A stretch of 6,940 nt of DNA from an uncultured Treponema sp. (GTDB lineage Bacteria; Spirochaetota; Spirochaetia; Treponematales; Treponemataceae), in assembly GCA_937902445.1 (NCBI GenBank), contig CALELJ010000277.1:1-6940 (forward strand), read 5' to 3'. A program made the translations under genes and the position numbers. The notes under the pieces were generated by a model. That model was not told where the DNA came from and did not search any database. It saw only the letters and a program-made list of their open reading frames with translations. Shown one piece after another: positions 5,650 to 6,940 of this stretch. Each line of letters starts with the position of its first letter. Within the stretch, counting starts at the first letter, position 1.

Positions 5650-6855
5650 ATGAATGTATACAAAAAGTTTCCTTTAATGGAAAATGAAAATTTTATTTTA
5701 CGGAAGACAATAAAGGAAGACGCTGCCGGACTGTTGAAAGTCTACAGCGATGAAAAGTCCGTCCCATTGTTCAACAGTGACAACTGCCACGGCGATGATT
5801 TTCATTACACGACAATCGAGCGCATGAACCAGGCCATCGACTTCTGGGAAATGTCTTACAGCAAAGGATACTTTGTCCGCTGGACCATCGTGAACAAAAC
5901 TGAAAATGAAATAATTGGCAGTGCGGAACTTTTTCATAGGGATGCCGGGGATCATTTCACAAACTGCGGACTGCTCCGTCTTGACCTCAGAAGCGATTTC
6001 GAAAAAGCAGAGACCATCGAAAGCATCGTTTCCGTGCTGCTGAAAGATTCCTATGAATTCTTTGGCTGCGACAAAATCGCGATCAAGGCAGTTCCGTCTG
6101 CAGAAGAGAGAAGAAAGGCTCTCGTAAAAACCGGTTTCAATCCGACGGATGAAAAACTCATCGGACACGACGGAACAGAATACGGCGACTATTTCGTGCG
6201 GAATAATTTTTCAAAAATCGATCTGGAAAAATTCTACAGAAAGGGAGTCTTCAACCATTTCGCAAAAGACTGCAAATGTTCCCTTTCAATCACAAACAGC
6301 ATCGACGTCACAGACCTCAGAAATTTTTCAAGGAACACAGGAACAAAATTCTATCTGAACTTTCTGTACATCCTCACAAAAGTCCTCAACAGCCGTCCGG
6401 ACTACCGCATGATGTGGAAATGGGATACAAATGAACTTGTTACCTTTGATAAAATTCATCCGACACAGTATGTTTTCCATGAAGACACGGAAACCTTTAC
6501 CATCGCATATACGGATTATTATGAAGACTACAGGACTTTCTACGACAACGCTCTTGAAGACCTGAACCGGGCAAAGGAAAGCCGTGACTATGGACTTGAT
6601 GCAGCCAATCATCCCAACTGGTTTGATGCTTCAAGCATTCCGTGGATCAGCTACGACTCATTGAACATTGAACTTCCGGACGGATATCTCTACCTCATGC
6701 CGATCGTAAACTGGGGTAAGTTCCGGGAGGAAAACGGAAAGACCATGATGAGCGTTTCCGTTCGTTTCAATCACGCAGCAGCCGATGGATACCTTGTGTC
6801 AAAAGTATTTCTTTTGATCGAAGAGGAAATAAAAAGACTCGGAATTGCAAATTGA
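5650..6855 (+). CDS. Fusion of GNAT-like domain and chloramphenicol acetyltransferase-like (CatA-type) domain
   Basis: 401 residues, apparently cytoplasmic. Residues ~8-185 follow the GNAT fold: an ENFILRKTIKEDA first strand, EIIGSAELFHRD, a helix after LRLDLRSDFEKAETIE, and KTGFNPTDEKLIG near the end; however, the acetyl-CoA loop Q/R-x-x-G-x-G/A is not conserved. Residues ~186-401 align by eye along the whole type A CAT chain: FYLNFLYILTKVLNSRPDYR, QYVFHEDTETFTIAY, IPWISYDSLNI, and the active-site region VRFNHAAADGYLVSKVF with the catalytic-type His375 and Asp379. Classical CATs have HHAVCDG here, so the first His and the Cys are changed. CAT enzymes are trimers that O-acetylate a hydroxyl with acetyl-CoA; whether chloramphenicol is the acceptor cannot be told, and many homologues have other or unknown acceptors. 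The ribosome binding site is AAGAGGA (5638-5644), 5 nt before ATG. The frame is unbroken, so the fusion is real unless the assembly is wrong. Confidence 0.85.
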   Translation: MNVYKKFPLMENENFILRKTIKEDAAGLLKVYSDEKSVPLFNSDNCHGDDFHYTTIERMNQAIDFWEMSYSKGYFVRWTIVNKTENEIIGSAELFHRDAGDHFTNCGLLRLDLRSDFEKAETIESIVSVLLKDSYEFFGCDKIAIKAVPSAEERRKALVKTGFNPTDEKLIGHDGTEYGDYFVRNNFSKIDLEKFYRKGVFNHFAKDCKCSLSITNSIDVTDLRNFSRNTGTKFYLNFLYILTKVLNSRPDYRMMWKWDTNELVTFDKIHPTQYVFHEDTETFTIAYTDYYEDYRTFYDNALEDLNRAKESRDYGLDAANHPNWFDASSIPWISYDSLNIELPDGYLYLMPIVNWGKFREENGKTMMSVSVRFNHAAADGYLVSKVFLLIEEEIKRLGIAN

Positions 6856-6879
6856 TGATTGAGAAATCATGCATATAAA
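6852..6879 (+). promoter_or_regulatory. Weak candidate promoter for the downstream gene
   Basis: TTGATG (6852-6857) and TATAAA (6874-6879) are separated by 16 nt, giving a start near 6886 and a ~24-nt leader. The match is moderate, and the -35 overlaps the stop codon of the upstream gene; readthrough from the upstream gene is an alternative. Confidence 0.3.
6855..6870 (+). other. Short inverted repeat after the GNAT/CAT-like gene
   Basis: ATGATT, GAGA, AATCAT: a 6-bp A/T-rich stem closed by a GNRA-type tetraloop and starting at the last base of the stop codon. There is no T-tract after it, so it is not an intrinsic terminator; it may slightly stabilise the 3' end or be chance. Confidence 0.25.
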
Positions 6880-6909
6880 ATTCACAACTTGACAACAGGA
6901 GAAATTATT

Positions 6910-6940
6910 ATGGAAGCAATTTGGAAAAAACTTTATGAAG
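6910..6940 (+). CDS. N-terminus of an unidentified protein (partial)
   Basis: An ATG at 6910 with a strong AGGAG (6897-6901) 8 nt upstream opens a frame reading MEAIWKKLYE before the window ends. Fifty-four bases separate it from the preceding stop, so it may share a transcript with the GNAT/CAT-like gene or use the weak promoter candidate between them. Ten residues are too few for identification; the aromatic/basic opening is loosely like some cytidine deaminase N-termini, but I would not annotate it so. Confidence 0.65.
   Translation, partial: MEAIWKKLYE

Noticed and set aside
5698..6168. 156-codon open frame on the - strand inside the GNAT/CAT-like gene
   Set aside because: It is antisense to a gene with clear domain motifs, and the peptide has no recognisable domain.
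6889..6894. Perfect -35 hexamer TTGACA
   Set aside because: A -10 at normal spacing would fall at or after the ATG at 6910, so it cannot drive that gene from this start; it is probably chance.

Overview
The window looks like the chromosome of a Treponema-like spirochaete. The clue is the chemoreceptor: its signalling tip (SAHAGEAGKGFAVVAEEIRK) is of a kind common in treponemes. The coding sequence is moderately AT-rich, with strong AGGAG-type ribosome binding sites. The assignment is an inference; a clostridial-type relative is not excluded.

Left part (1-3344, + strand): a tightly packed unidirectional gene string. It begins with the last 40 codons of an unidentified gene. Then come a small cysteine-rich DUF3795 protein, a DinB-like/DUF3795 fusion protein, a C_GCAxxG_C_C family putative redox protein, a NUDIX hydrolase, a DUF3781 protein and a GNAT acetyltransferase. 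Gaps are 29, 4, 20 and 13 nt, followed by two 4-nt ATGA stop/start overlaps, so one operon with translational coupling is the simplest reading. No promoter is visible inside it, so transcription probably starts upstream of the window. Two starts were moved downstream from the longest open frame because of ribosome binding sites and overlap geometry (1567 and 2826).

Middle (3345-5369, - strand): a complete methyl-accepting chemotaxis protein with an extracytoplasmic Cache-like sensor, two membrane segments, HAMP and a long signalling hairpin. It converges on the operon with no intergenic base: the palindrome TGATCA holds both stop codons. Its probable promoter, an extended -10 element, lies in the 280-nt divergent intergenic region 5370-5649.

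Right part (5650-6940, + strand): a two-domain protein, an N-terminal GNAT-like domain with a degenerate acetyl-CoA loop joined to a full-length chloramphenicol-acetyltransferase-like (CatA-type) domain. It is followed by the first ten codons of another gene.

The operon carries an unusual density of conserved cysteines (two DUF3795 domains and one four-Cys redox family protein) together with a metal-binding DinB fold, which suggests a thiol or metal role. This is inference: none of these families has an established biochemical function that I can assign here. No RNA gene, CRISPR array, transposase or attachment site was found. I see no clear-cut new system. The two fusion proteins and the Cys-rich operon are the parts most worth a second look.
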